A stretch of 64,000 nucleotides of DNA from Volvox africanus. Its lineage: Eukaryota > Chlorophyta > Chlorophyceae > Chlamydomonadales > Volvocaceae. The notes below the pieces were generated by a model. The model was not told where the DNA came from. It searched no databases and worked only from the letters and a program-made list of their open reading frames with translations. The stretch spans positions 1,964,001-2,028,000 of the forward strand of contig BSDZ01000017.1 in assembly GCA_030268105.1 (NCBI GenBank), in the 5' to 3' direction. Position 1 is the stretch's first letter; every line of letters begins with the position of its first letter. The position numbers were made by a program, and so were the translations under genes. Shown one piece after another: positions 1-12,054 of this stretch.

Positions 1-60
1 GGGAAAGCTCGTATGCAGACGTGAAGCGGTAGTGCCTTGGTCAAAGCGAAAGTGCACCTT

Positions 61-933
61 CAACGGGCAAAGTATGGACGTTATTGCATATTTGAGCTGC
101 AGACAGACGCGGACGACAACATACAAAACGATAACATTCTGCCGGCAGTAGTAGGGCCTGCACTGTGTCGAAGGGGCCATACCAAGAGGTGCTGAGGGCT
201 AACCCAGGCCGTCAGAAGCTCCTCCGAGAACACATCCTGCGGGGTGACCAATCGGCGATCGACATATGGTCTTCGACTCATTTTTAGCCACACGGCCGTC
301 CGACCAAAATCCTTTCCTCCGACACACCTGGGCATTGCAACCCACAGCAATCGCCAGCATAAGTCCTGCAGTCCATACTATGTACTGCAACATGAGCGAT
401 ATTGGATTTAATATTCCATGATACAACCCTTTTGCACTAGGATTGGTTGCGGTGCCCCGGAACCGTACAACGAGCTTGCCGAAAACTACACATGAAGATG
501 GCACAGGCAAAGAGAACTATTAATACGTACTTATACAATACAACGCATGAAAGAAATAAATTACTGTCACAAAGTTTAACCACATAGGTGAAGCTGCTCT
601 CGCGCGCGCCATAATGGTCGACAACGAAAAAATCGGAAAGCCAGAGAGATGCCTGGAATCGGTCGCACAATTGGCGTAAGTCAGTTGTGCATCGCGAGCC
701 GCCTTTTCAACGAACCGAACCTGACAAATGGTGCCTGCTTCCAACGCCAAATGCCTATGGTTACCTCTCCAGGATTCCCTGTACAGCGTTGGGATGGCAC
801 TTTCCTGCCCTCCAGCCTGTATTGCACCAGGGTACTGGACCTGGAGATCTTCGTGCGTCTTGTTCCGGTTGCTTGCGTACGTACACGTATATGCTGGCTT
901 GTTTGGATTTTTTATGTAACTACTAGAGGCCAT
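61..933 (-). other. possible exons of a minus-strand gene running off the left edge
   Basis: I do not recognise this and cannot close a model. Reading the minus strand, an open frame begins at an ATG near 933 (MASSSYIKNP) and stays open to about 520. A second open frame (510 to 199) contains a hydrophobic stretch, YIVWTAGLMLAIAVGC, preceded by an AG acceptor (TTGCAG) and followed by a GT donor. A third candidate (about 100 to 60) is LKYAITSILCPLK, again between AG and GT. The candidate exons do not all join in one phase. If real, this is a membrane protein transcribed divergently from the gene starting at 1064, with its 3' end outside the window. It could equally be chance open frames in non-coding DNA. 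Confidence 0.22.
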
Positions 934-1063
934 GGTTTGTCACTTGTAAGGCACAGCTCTGACAGCGGGTTTTCGTCGTTCCCGCCCTAGAAGAGTGCCA
1001 AAGCTTTGCTTGCGCCGCTTGCACCCTTGCAGGCCATCAGTTATTGTTTCGGAATATCCTACG

Positions 1064-4000
1064 ATGGCAGACTCGTCGAGGAGCTCTACCCTGGCATCAT
1101 TGCGCTGCCTTTCTACGTTGCCGGTACGCGCACCCGACTTGATGTGAGTGAAGAGGGTATGGGTTGCGTGTAGTGTGTTGCACTCACTGATCAATTCGTT
1201 TCATGAACATATTAGAAATATGCGGTTAGCCCTCCTATTCCATCTGCATGCAGGGTCTCAGGGACTTCTTGCCCAGGTGACCAACAGCCGACTTACTACC
1301 GAATGCCCAGGGAAGTGAAAGCCGTACGCTACGGTGCTTATCTCCACCGTAAGGTAAGGTTCTTTTTGGTGCATCACTTCAACACAACTGGGCGGAGATC
1401 GTCAGCAAGAGCAAGGGCTTGCCCGCCAGTACCCATCATAACGTATCCGTGGGTTGTGATCCGGATACGGCCTTCCTATCGGGGCTTGTGGTGCTGATGT
1501 ATGTGCGCAGGCGAGGTTGTGCAGCGTAGTTCATACTGTGCGCATTCAATGGCTGGTCTTCTGCATCTTCCCCCGCTGCAGGCGTCGTCCGCGATCTCTA
1601 ACCTCAGTAGCCTTGTGGCACTAGGCCTGGGAAAGGGCGCCGATGTGCTGGGTCCACATTTCGTGGGGCCGGCAAACCGCAGCCTATTCCCTCGACAGGC
1701 TGCGCGTCCGCGAGGGCTTGGCACCTCGCCCAGTGAGTCCTTAACCGCTGTACTCCGTAAACGGACAGCAAGCGATGCTACTTTTGGCGATCCAGACTCC
1801 TTTGGTCATGTCTGCCCACACTCAAGCAGTCTGTGTCACGTGCCGCGTGCCGTGTCGGAGAACCGCAGCGTTCCGTCAGGCCCTGTTATTCCATTAGGCA
1901 AGGAGTGGTGCGCAGCGGCTGGAGGTAGCGAGGCAAGTGGAGATATGCTGGGATTTAGTGGCGCCTGTGCGTCCGGGCAGTCTCAACAGAGCGACTCGGC
2001 CACCGCTTCGGATGTAGCACTTGACTACAGCAAGCAACATCACCCAGCTCCTGGATTACAACGGCCTGCCGCAATGCGGCCGCAGCTCCAGAATACCTGT
2101 AGTGGACAGCAGTCGCAGCGGGTTGCAGTGGTCCCGGCAGTGGAGGAATCCGCCAGGTCATTTGCTGGACTCGCTCCAATCTCGAATGCTCAACTGTCTT
2201 CGTGCGAACCAGTCGCCTGGCAAAACCTTGTCGGCGGTCACATGCCTCGCCCATGGACGTCCTGCGACGTCGGCATCCATGCCAGTGCTGGTGCAATGCC
2301 GATGGCAATGGCAGCACCTGACCAGCGCGTTGCAAGCCTAGGTCCTAGTTCAAAGTTGCAGCAATGGCCACGGGGGCAGTCGCCACCGGCACAACATGGT
2401 TTGATGGGTCGTACTAATAGAGCATCAGAGGCAGAGCTGGTGGCAGCAGCTGGCGCGCAGAAAAATCACGCTGCCCCACGAAAGGCCGTTGGTTGGTCGC
2501 ATCACACACCGCAGTGCCTGTGCGACCTGCCTGCTCCTTCCTGCGCCGTAGGACAGTTCGTCCGTCGGGGGGGTTTAGATTTGCCAGAACTCGTCCGAAC
2601 GAACGCTGCTGCTGAACAGTGGCCCCAGTCGATGCCACTTGCACTACCTGCACGAAAGCAGCAACAGCAAACGAGGATATCCCAGGCGCACCCCGATGGA
2701 AGTATCCTGGGAGACTTGAGCAGCATCAATCCACAGCTGCGGGCCGCGGTCGCGGCCTCTGCAGTTGCCACCGCTGAGCACTGGCAACAGCAGCTTGCAA
2801 GGCTTCCTGCGATGGATGCGGTCCTGAAATGCTGGCCGATGCCATCCTTTGCTGACCAACCGGGAGAAAATGTAATAGAGCGTAATGGAGACGTCCGTAG
2901 CAAGTGTGGCGACACTGTGAACAGGACGACCTTGACTCGGGATGCTAATGTTGGACTAGCGCAGTTAAAGCACCTCCTGACACCTCTGCCAAGGCGAAAT
3001 GCCCGAATCCGATTGGATCGAGGACGGTCGAAGAAACTTCGGATGTGCATGGCCCTATCTCTAGAGGCGCTTGCGACCCCTCTCCCAGCGGACACATGCC
3101 AGGCACGGACCGAGCTGTGGGACTTGATCCATCTTAATGTCCCTTTTACGATGCGCTCAGACGTCGAGCAGGTCTCTGGAGGAAGCAGGAACATAGGGTT
3201 AGGGGCGCTTGCAGAATCTGGAATTGGCGATGACTACTGCTATACATGCGACGGTGGACATCAAGGCGAAGAGGAGCTCCTGGGGCAGTCTGGCGAGGTC
3301 GATGCCGAGCCCGTACAGAATGATTCAGACGTCTACATATGCAGCGAGGGCTTAGTTTGCCTGGCATCCCTTGCCTCTGGGGAGTCTATCCGCAGCGGAT
3401 GGCGTTTGCCCTTTCTGGTCAGGCAGTGGCACCCTGCGGGCAACGGAAGTGAACGTAGTGGCGGCTGTGCAGCAGGACCTCCAGGAGCGCCTGGCGGCTG
3501 CTGCAGTGCCGCTCGTTGCGGCTGGCAAGGGAGCACGCCAAAGCAAACCGGGCAGCGGCCCACCTTGTATTTCGCGGAGCCCCTGCATGATATGCCCAGA
3601 CTGTTATTGGACAGCTGGGAACGTATGTGCGCAAATGCACTGGCAGTGAATGGGAGTGATATACCCGATGGAATGGTGGCCAGCTGCTGTGTTGCTGCAG
3701 GGAATCCCTGCGTAAGTGCTAAATGTGGTGACGATCTCGAGGATGATTGCAGTTGCTGCCAGCAGGATGAATTTCAACTTGGCGACCTTTCATTGTTAGT
3801 TCTGAGCCATTGCGACCTGGGGTTCCTGAACAGCGTGGGGGCCCTAACGCCCGTGCAGCTGGTCGCGCGGGCGAGTCCGCCGATGCCCTCTGTTGGACCG
3901 ACATGGCAACAGGCCGCTCAGGCTGCGGCTGAGGTGTTGGAGCAACGGTACGTTGAGCTAGCATGTCGTTCGGAGCTGCTGCTTGGCCGCGATCGCACAA

Positions 4001-4682
4001 TGGTGGGTGGCGTGATTTTTGTGGCGGGATGGGCCCATGGCTTGGTCGTTGTCAGTCTTAGCTCGCACCATGCCGCATCGTCTATATGTTGCATAGCGCA
4101 ACTGTCGAAAGAAAAAACATGACGATGTGATCCATGTTTTCCGGTTTAGCTGTTAGCGTTTGCGGGGCAAGCCAGAGACCTGTTAGGTCAGGGAAGGACG
4201 AAGCGCGGTGCTTAAGGTGGGAATTTCTGCAGCTAAACCCGAAGTTTTGCCGCCGCAATGAACCCTGCAGGTTTTATATGTTGACGCTGCTGACGGCGCT
4301 GTGCTGGTCCAGCAGCACCTTGACGGCGGCGCTGTCCGGAACCTCGCGGCTGGGCGAAACACCAGTATGAAAGTAAGAACGGCTTTGTGCGTCTAGTATG
4401 ATTGCTTGGTGGTATTTGAAGCATGCTGTAGGCAACCGGAAATTCCTGGGTCGTGCAATTTCGTCATCCTTCTGTTGGATCTGGGTTCTATTGATTACCT
4501 GTTCCCTGCGCCTGCCTCCGCCTACTGATTGCTGCCTACAGTTGCATCATCACTGGCAATGGCTGCATGACTTCCTAGATGAGCTGCGGAGTCTACGACC
4601 TGGTCCGTACGTCTTAATTTTCAACCCATCGTCGAAATGCCTTGAGTTGTTAGGCGCGGGCGAGATGCCAGCCCAAGAATAG
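1064..4682 (+). CDS. orphan five-exon protein, about 947 aa
   Basis: Function unknown. Model: 1064..1143, 1254..1353, 1582..4002, 4271..4372, 4542..4682. All junctions are GT-AG and keep frame (phases 2, 0, 0, 0). The acceptor before 1582 has a strong pyrimidine run. The start ATGGCAGAC lies in good context, but the frame is open upstream to an AG at 1032, so a further 5' exon is possible. Exons 1-2 encode a short N-terminus ending RYGAYLHRK. Exon 3 (807 codons) is largely low-complexity, Ser/Ala/Gln/Gly-rich, with a Cys-rich patch near its end (DDLEDDCSCCQQDE). The last two exons look folded (VLYVDAADGAVLVQQHLDG; WLHDFLDELRSLRPGPYVLI) and are the best handle for a homology search. Around 3400-3560 another forward frame looks as protein-like as the chosen one, so a missed intron pair there is possible. 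No catalytic motif is visible. Confidence 0.65.
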
Positions 4683-6163
4683 GGCTCCAAAGTCTTGCAG
4701 ACGTTATTTGTATGCAATATATGGCAAGCAGGTTTGTGACATGTCAGTCAGGTGCTCACTCCGTAGATGATAAACTGAGAGCTGTCCTGCATTGGAAGTG
4801 TGTCGATCTGTGTTGGAAAGGAAAGGGACTGACTTGATTGGAGGTGCAACTGGCCTTGGACGGTCCAGAGCCGTGACCTCGGAAGTTGTTATTTCAAGAA
4901 TGGAAAGCCTCTCCAACATGCTCTTTCACAGCCTTCATAAACTGATCTAGTATTGAATAATTGCAGGAAACTCCATTTCACTTGTGGTCCAGGATGAATA
5001 TGCAGCCTTAGTAATGCTGTGCAAACTGTCTTGGGAGACAGGAGATTCCGGCCAGACTAACGGCTGCTGGCTTCTTACAGTTGTGATTTGCAGGGTTCGC
5101 TTTTCTCCTGGCGATTAATTTGCAATGGCATAATCGATCATTGGCCGCCCGGTAGTACGGGTTAGTTTTACACGCCAGCTGGGTAATATGTTACGCAATG
5201 TGTTGAAGATATCTTACACAGGGCTGCTGAGCAATAATGTAACCATAATAAAGGTTTGTGAGCGGTACATGGGATATGTCTCTAATTGCACTTGCTTCTT
5301 GAACTTTGGTAACTGGACAAGTGTATGGGCACATGGCTAGGGTAGAATTGGAAGCTCAAGGGTTCACTGGGGTAATGGAACTCGGTATTTAATGCCATAC
5401 CATACATACCATGCCCCTCATCACTGCGAGTGCATCACTGTCTTGATTGTGTAGATACCCCCAGGATACTACGCATATGTGCATGAACCCATCGATCTTC
5501 TAGCTGTACTAGTTGAGAGCCGCAAAGGCCTCTTCAGATGCTGATATGGTGCTTCTGCACCTTGAAATCGTGCTGGTGTGTTGGCCGTAGCCGTGAAAGG
5601 CCTTACACCAGAGTGTCGAGCATCAAAGCAAGGAAGCTGTTGCCATAATTAATCTGACCAAAGAACCAATAGCCTCAAGCTATAATCTTTAGGTCTGCTG
5701 CTAGCTGATACTGTAAAACTATTATCTATTAGAGCCGCTCTGCAATAAAGTTTCTATAGGGTTTTACTTTGCCCTGGAATTAAGAGCTCATTTAGCCGTG
5801 CATGTGTGTTATGAAAGCACCGCCCAGACCCGTAACCCCCAGCCGAAGCATGCTGGCCACTTTCATGGTTCAGCTAGGTCCTTTAGGTCTTGCCTTTATA
5901 TACCTCATTCATGAAACAGAAGAGTGGAATATGATGCTCGGGTGTGAGTTCCCTCGTTACAACCTTCAATTAAATCACTGCCCAGCCCCTTGTGCCTAGC
6001 ATACAGTGATACCAGCTGGGGGTGTGCCATGTGGCACGGGAACATGGATTGGGCAGCAGAACTAGAAGGGCCAGCATGATGTACGTAGTATGGTGTAGCA
6101 GTAGTGTAGGGCGTGAAAGAGGAAAGTAATGGCGATGGATTAGAATGTCTAATCTTTATCATT
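4683..6163 (+). other. 3' flank and intergenic DNA
   Basis: No gene seen. The first part is probably the 3' UTR of the upstream gene: a TGTAA motif, the usual green-algal poly(A) signal, is at 5239-5243, about 560 bp after the stop. The remainder has no convincing exon on either strand. Confidence 0.5.
5239..5243 (+). terminator. putative UGUAA poly(A) signal of the 1064-4682 gene
   Basis: TGTAA on the plus strand, the first one seen downstream of the stop at 4682. The role is inferred from the motif alone; the long implied 3' UTR makes it tentative. Confidence 0.35.
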
Positions 6164-6203
6164 ATTAGACATCCTAATCATGATAATCATTAGGATGTCT
6201 AAT
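6164..6203. repeat. perfect inverted repeat, 15-bp arms and 10-bp loop
   Basis: Left arm ATTAGACATCCTAAT (6164-6178) and right arm ATTAGGATGTCTAAT (6189-6203) are exact reverse complements. A partial extra copy of the arm (ATTAGAATGTCTAAT) lies just upstream near 6140, so three related units cluster within 70 bp. Hairpin, protein-binding site or short non-autonomous element remnant are all possible. Confidence 0.8.
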
Positions 6204-7725
6204 CCTGACGTTAACTCGCGAGCCCTTTCATAGAGCATGAATCAAAGCAGCAGCAGATGCAAGTACGCAACAGAACCATGACCATGTTGAACACGCAGCA
6301 CAAACATTACAAAAGGGCAACCATGACGATTGCAAGTAGCATGCATGAAATGGATGGGCATCTGGCTGACTGCACAGTAAAGATAAAACTCTGCCCATGG
6401 CGAGCCCTCTTGCTGCCATGCCTCATGTTTCTTGTGTCCGTGTTCTATCCGCATCCTCATCACTATGGCTACAGAAAATTGCGTTACGTCGCGCTTAGAT
6501 GCGTAAAGCTGCGATATTTGCGTGAGAGCGCAAATCTGGTGCGAATCATTGCGAAGGTAGCACACAGCCGTGAGGTGAAAAGCACGTGGAAAGCACGAGG
6601 TTCGCTCGTGTAGGTGAGTTGCGATAGGCATCCGCGCAAGATCCACTCTTTTTGGACGCCCATGGGCATTATGAAACCCTAAGATACTTGGTATAAAAGG
6701 TTGATTGCATGTGGGACTGGTTTAAAGGCCTCATTGCAGAATGTACTTGCGAAGGGTCAAGCAGCGATGAGTAAACAAACAACTGTAGTTGTAATACGCG
6801 AGCAAAAACTTAGATGACCAATTTTCTTCTTTCAGCAGGACACCCAGTGCCACCAAAACTCCGCGTCAACTTATTAGGCTCGCAACTTATTAGGATTATA
6901 TGTGCACGGAGGCGAATGTCGCCAATATTACCGTGGTTGTAACAGCGTGAATGGCGCAGAAGCGCTAGAACGAGCGAAACTGAGTCGTCGGATTATGGCA
7001 ATTTGTCACAAATAATATAATTACATAATAATAGATTAATTACAATGGATCAAACGCATTGAACTTGAACAAGTCGCACGAACTACTTGCATGCGAGCGC
7101 TCGTACAACGTTGTCGGTTGTAGAGTGCGCGCCAATCTTGAAGGCCCGATACGAGCCCGGCAGCGCTATTTATCCTGCCCGAATAACAATGACAGACTTC
7201 CTCTTCCATTGTAAATAACCTACATTAATGTAAACTAACGAGGAGTCACCCTAGAACCACGTGCCCTACGGCACAGTTACTCGGAGCTCGTCAATGTAGC
7301 TCCGGCAACCAGCGAGGCGAAGCCACTGTCTCAATGGATTGAGACCTTGAAGATCCGGGACCTGTTTTCGAGCTTTCCAAGTAGCTCGAGATCCAAGACG
7401 CCCAAGTCAACTCAATCCAGGCCTGCGGGTTGACTTTGGCATTTGTGCGTGCGAAATCACGCACCCGCTGGACCAAGCCACCGTCGCATCATCAAGCCGC
7501 CTTATGGACTGTTTTTCCCACCCACCCTCCCTACGGTGTCTACTCGTCCGACACACACAAGGTCTCTCAGTCCCAGCGCTCGTGGACCAGGATTCTGCCC
7601 GCCCATACATAAGTCCAGACGAGAGCTATGTCGTCCCAATTGTCCCGGTCCTGGTCCCGCTCGCACTCACGCGTCAGTCGTGCTAGCCGACCGCCCCAGT
7701 GTTGTACCACGGTTCGATCGCCGCC
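6204..7725. other. AT-richer intergenic stretch without a supported gene
   Basis: Open frames on both strands (for example 6242-6646 minus) have no splice context, no domain and unlikely composition. Around 7270-7440 a short forward frame is open without recognisable content. It could be eroded mobile-element DNA continuous with the repeats that follow. Confidence 0.5.
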
Positions 7726-8294
7726 CATACAGAGGTAGACTCGAGTCTACCGGAGTATGAGCAAACATGACACGAGCATGCTAGTGTGATTTATTCGCGT
7801 ATATCTAGCTAGATTATCATCCCGCACCATTACTCGTGACATCGCGCTGTCAGTCAAATATGTTTGACTCAAGGTCAACACCGATGCACGACACCATTAT
7901 GGCATAATCCATCAAGTAATAATATTTGATATATTCGTATCATGAATCAGGCGTGCATGCGGGAATGCGATGATCGTAATGGTTAGTCGGCAACCAAATA
8001 TCGGTATTCGGACCTTCGCATCTTACATACGTTGCATCCATTTATCTCATGAATTACGCGATAATCAGACGAGTGCTTTGATAGTACTCACACTTGGGAT
8101 CGGGATCCAGTGTGACTTGTACTGCACATCGGCATCACGAGCAGGATAGGTGCAAGGACAGCCGCCTAGAGACCGAAGTCTATTCAACAACTACTTTGGA
8201 TAAGTACTCGCGTACTTAACTCCATCTCATTGTCATACATACGTTATATCCATTTGTTGTCAGCCTGAGCTGTTTCGGCATACCACCATCAGCC
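7726..8294 (+). repeat. LTR-like repeat, copy 1 of a direct pair
   Basis: Begins GATCGCCGCCCATAC and runs to CCACCATCAGCCG. It aligns over its whole length with the next unit (8295 onward), with scattered substitutions and small indels, at a period of 569 bp. Segments also recur in reverse orientation at 12055-12790, next to chromovirus sequence, so these are most likely long terminal repeats or LTR-derived satellites. Contains the palindrome TATATCTAGCTAGAT. Confidence 0.75.
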
Positions 8295-8922
8295 GATCAC
8301 CGCCCATGCCGAGGTAGACTCGAGTCCACCGAAGTATGAGCATACATGACATGACCATGCTAGCATGATATACCCGCGTATATCTAGCTAGATTAGCATC
8401 CCACACCGTTACTCGTGACATCACGCTGTCAGTCAAATATGTTTGACTCGAGATCAACACCGATGCACGACACCATTATGGCATAATTCGTCAAGTAATA
8501 ATATTCGATATATTATTACATCATTCATATCATGGATCAGGCGTGCATGCGGGAATGTGATGATCACGATGGTTAGTCGGCAACTGAATATCGATATGCG
8601 GACCTTCACACCTTGCATACGTTGAATCCATCTATGTCATGAATTACGCGATAATCAGAAGAGTGCTCTGATAGTACTCACACTTGGGTTTGGGAGCCAG
8701 TGTGATTTGTACTGCACATCGGCATCACAAGCATGATAGGTGCAAGGATGGCCGCCTAGAGACCAGAGTCGACTCGACGACTACTTTGGATAAGTACTCG
8801 CGTACTTAACTCCATTTCATTGGCATACGTACGTTATACTCATTTATTATTGGCCTGAGCTATTCCAGCATATCACCATCAGCCGTATGATGAATGCTGC
8901 CCACGGGGTCTTACCTTGCTCT
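8295..8922 (+). repeat. LTR-like repeat, copy 2 of a direct pair
   Basis: Starts GATCACCGCCCATGCC and repeats copy 1, then continues past it to GCTGCCCACGGGGTCT. That extra end matches, in reverse complement, the start of the repeat at 12055 (CCCCGCGGGCAGCG). The two flanking copies without any internal gene suggest a tandem LTR arrangement, as left by unequal recombination, rather than an intact element. Confidence 0.72.
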
Positions 8923-9990
8923 AAAGTCTTCCGCTGTCACATTGCTCGCATTGGAGTGCTTTGCTGTTCGCAAGCACGTGGCACTATTATCTAATACTCA
9001 GACGTGCAGATCTAGTGCATGAGCGGAGAAGGAAGGATACAACAAATTTAGTATCGAGACCTAGTTTCATTCACAGGCTGTCTCATTGTCCTCCCTTGGA
9101 AGTAGGTTCTTGCCAGGATGAACGATGGCGACGATCACCGCAGATCGCAAGATATTTTCACAAGGATTTTAGCCACGTCATAGCGTACACCGCCGTCTCT
9201 GATTTACAATCATTGTTGCTTGTTTCATAATAGTGCTGGGTTGTCGCTGCGAGTTTGTATCGTGAGTTGTAGGTGAACCTACATTGCCGCTAGGTGCGGT
9301 GTTGGTCGGTCAATACCTAAATTCCGAGCTAATTCCACATACTTCTGAGATTAAAGACGCCCGACGGATTACATCGCATTCCCTCATCAGACTATCCAGT
9401 CCAGGACCCCCCCATATCGACCGCTCCTGATGGAAACACTGGGGTTTCACGCAACCCAATGCTTTTTCCAGCACAAGGGCTGGTGAACGACAATGAAACG
9501 ATCAGTTTCTTCGCCCCAACACCACATTTATATATTCCTTACAATGTGGAACCATAAATCGCTGCAAGCACAACTCCTTCTTATCTGCGTGATGCTAAGA
9601 GGTACTTGCAGATGGTACAAGGCGGTGAACACGATGAGGTGAAATGCCTCTTCATTGGAACTATTGTACCTCTCCTTCGGGTTTGCTCATAGATATCTGC
9701 ACGTCTGAAGGCTTTCGATACCGATGCGCAAGCACTTGCAAACACAGCAAGGCAATTCGAGAGCAAACAAAGACAGCGGAAGACTTCAAAGCAAGAAGAG
9801 ATATAACTTACAATAATACAGGCAGAAACGATGCAATGGATGTGGTCGCCGTCAGCGCCGGAAGCAAGCAATCATCACGCGGCGGTGACAAGCGAAGTTC
9901 AGGCTTAGCTCGGGCTAAGTGTAGAAGCAATTAGCAATTAAAAGATTGAACACTGTGTGTGTTCTCAAGGCATTAAGATGTCTTGCTCTA
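8923..9990. other. intergenic DNA with a short mobile-element-like remnant
   Basis: No gene supported. A segment at about 9740-9830 resembles 11930-12025 both in DNA (shared GACAGCGGAAGACTT) and in the forward-frame peptide (TAEDFKARRDITYNN versus TAEDLSIRKDSTYND). This suggests two decayed copies of one coding repeat on the plus strand. Confidence 0.4.
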
Positions 9991-10450
9991 CTTAGCCGTC
10001 GTCGCATCTGTTATACTTGCAATATCGCTACGCCGTACAACCCACACTAGGAGGCCGATCCTAAGTGTGACAGTCCTACTGCGTATCTGCGATGTCCATG
10101 TATAACAATCGATAAGCCTTTCCGGCCTTCGCACGATGCAAGGGTCCGAATAACGATATTCGGTTGCAAGGCATGTATCGCAACGAGTGCGGCACTTCCA
10201 ACGTGTGCCGTAATGATGTAATATTACATCAAATAATATTATTTATCGTTCCATAGCACGAGCATAACGCGCGCCTCAATTATTCGGGATGTTATGCATG
10301 TTAGGCGGATCAGCAGTGATGCGATGTGATATGTCGCGATGTATGGTAAGGACATGCCAGTCATATATATAAATGTATGCAAATACATTTATATTCATGC
10401 AAGTTCATTCATATTCATTAATCATTCATCAAGTCAGCACATCGCCATGT
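9990..10450 (-). repeat. diverged LTR-like region downstream of the chromovirus pol
   Basis: Shares short blocks with the inverted LTR-like repeat at 12055-12790, for example GGTCCGAATAACGATATTCG here against GGTCCGAATATCGATATTCG there, and a TGATGTAATATTACATCA palindrome against TGATGTAATAATATTTG. It lies just beyond the 3' end of the minus-strand pol remnant, where a 3' LTR would be. Boundaries are approximate. Confidence 0.45.
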
Positions 10451-10558
10451 AGCGTCGCATTGACCTACGCATTGGCGGGAAACGAACCGTAGCACAACAA
10501 TTATCCCCTCTCCCGTATGCAGCGTCCTCGCTGCTTCATACAGCATCGACTGCAGGAA

Positions 10559-11890
10559 TTATTGGGCTTGCGTGGCACGTATGCGGGCGTCTTCTAGCAA
10601 AGGCTTCATGTCTGGCAAGAAGTTGCGTGCCGATTCCCAAGAGTTGTGCTCGCTGGAATACCCTGTCCACTTGACCAAGTACTCATGTACTGTCCGCTTA
10701 CGCCGGTGTCGGCCCACAAGACGCGCGTGATAGTCTAACACCCGCTCCACCTCGTAAACCTTCTGTTTACCAGCGATCCAGGTCTCCGGAACTGGTTCAA
10801 CCGCTGCAGGGGCGTTAGCAGGCTCAGGGACAGGTTCCGTACCACGATACGGGCGTAAAAGAGATACATGAAACGTAGGGTGAATGGTCATATCAGTGGG
10901 CAATGTGAGTTCAACAGCCACATTCCCGACCATGCGCACTACAGGATACGGACCGATCCAACGGGGCAAAAGTTTTCAGGAACCATCGGTCAAGGTTTGC
11001 AAATTCTTGGTGCTCAGCAACACAAGTTGCCCTTCCGAAAACGTCACATCCTGCTTGGATTTGTTGTAGTACTCCGTCGTTCGTTGCTGTGCCGCATCCA
11101 AACACGCCTTCGCGTTTGTGATACGGGACATAAAGGACTTGGCAAAGGTTTTAGCAGCAGGCACGTTCACTTTCAACTCACACCACACCGGTAGCGCAGG
11201 ATGAAACCCATAGTTAAGGAAAACGGACTTTTGCCTGTAGGGCGGTTAACAGCATTGTTAAGCGCGAATTCTGCCGCAGTCAAGTAGGTATCCCAGACAA
11301 GGGGTGTGCGACCAGCATACTTGCGCAACATATCACCCAGTGTGCGGTTTGTGCGTTCGGTTTGCCCATCAGTTTGGGGATGGTACGCTGTGCTCAGGTT
11401 GACTTGCATGCCAACTAGCTTGCAGAGCGCTTCCCAAAACTTAGACGTGAACTGCCCACCACGGTCTGAGATCACGTTTTTTGGGACACATTGTCGGAAA
11501 ACCACATTGTCGGAAAACAATCGTGCCGTTTGTTCAGCTGTGCAGGACGATGTACATGGTGCTAGGTGAACCATCTTAGTCAGACGATCGACCATCACAA
11601 ACACCGCATCATATCCCCCCTCAGTTTTGGGCAGCGCGACTACAAAGTCCATGGAAACACTTTCCCACGGTGTATCCGGGACAGGCAACGGTTGCAACAA
11701 CCCATGACCCTTACCCGACAAAGCCTTATTGCGCTGGCACAGACTGCATGTCTGCACGAAGTTCGCCGCATCCTTGGCCAAGCGAGGCCACCAGAACGAA
11801 CGTTGCACCAACTCAACCAATCGTTTGCTACCAGGGTGTCCTGCCAACGGGTCCTCGTGGAACCGCGCAAGTGTTCTATCCTTCCTTCTC
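10559..11890 (-). pseudogene. Ty3/gypsy chromovirus pol remnant (integrase plus chromodomain)
   Basis: Retrotransposon integrase, degraded. On the minus strand from about 11890 the reading shows the zinc-binding H2C2 region (AGHPGSKR, then CSLCQRNK), the DDE core (SMDFVVALPK; VISDRGGQFTSKFWEAL; HPQTDGQTERTNRTL carrying the catalytic Asp, Asp and Glu), and the NRPTGKSPFSL region. A frameshift near 11190 moves the frame to WCELKVNVPAAK. An in-frame TGA at 10976-10978 then interrupts the track just before LLPRWIGPYPVV. The C-terminus holds a chromodomain (YEVERVLDYH, EYLVKWTGYSSEHNSWE), which places it in the chromovirus clade. Gag, protease, reverse transcriptase and RNase H are missing: the copy is cut at its 5' side near 11890. 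The frameshift and stop make it inactive. Confidence 0.92.
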
Positions 11891-12054
11891 GATCATGCAC
11901 TGAATCTGCGCGTCCGAGTGTTAGCTACACGTGCATTGTGCTTACGAACAGCAAGACGATTCAATGCGAGCAATGTGACAGCGGAAGACTTATCAATAAG
12001 GAAAGATTCAACTTATAATGATCTTTGATTGCAAAATAGAAGTCTGCCGTCAGA

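Noticed and set aside
1034..1143. Alternative forward frame AISYCFGISYDGRLVEELYP with good splice sites
   Set aside because: It looks protein-like, but its phase-0 end cannot join the next exon without meeting a stop, whereas the MADSSRSS frame joins all following exons.
6242..6646. Minus-strand open frame of 134 codons
   Set aside because: His/Met/Cys-rich peptide without domain, splice context or neighbouring exons; the opposite strand is open as well.
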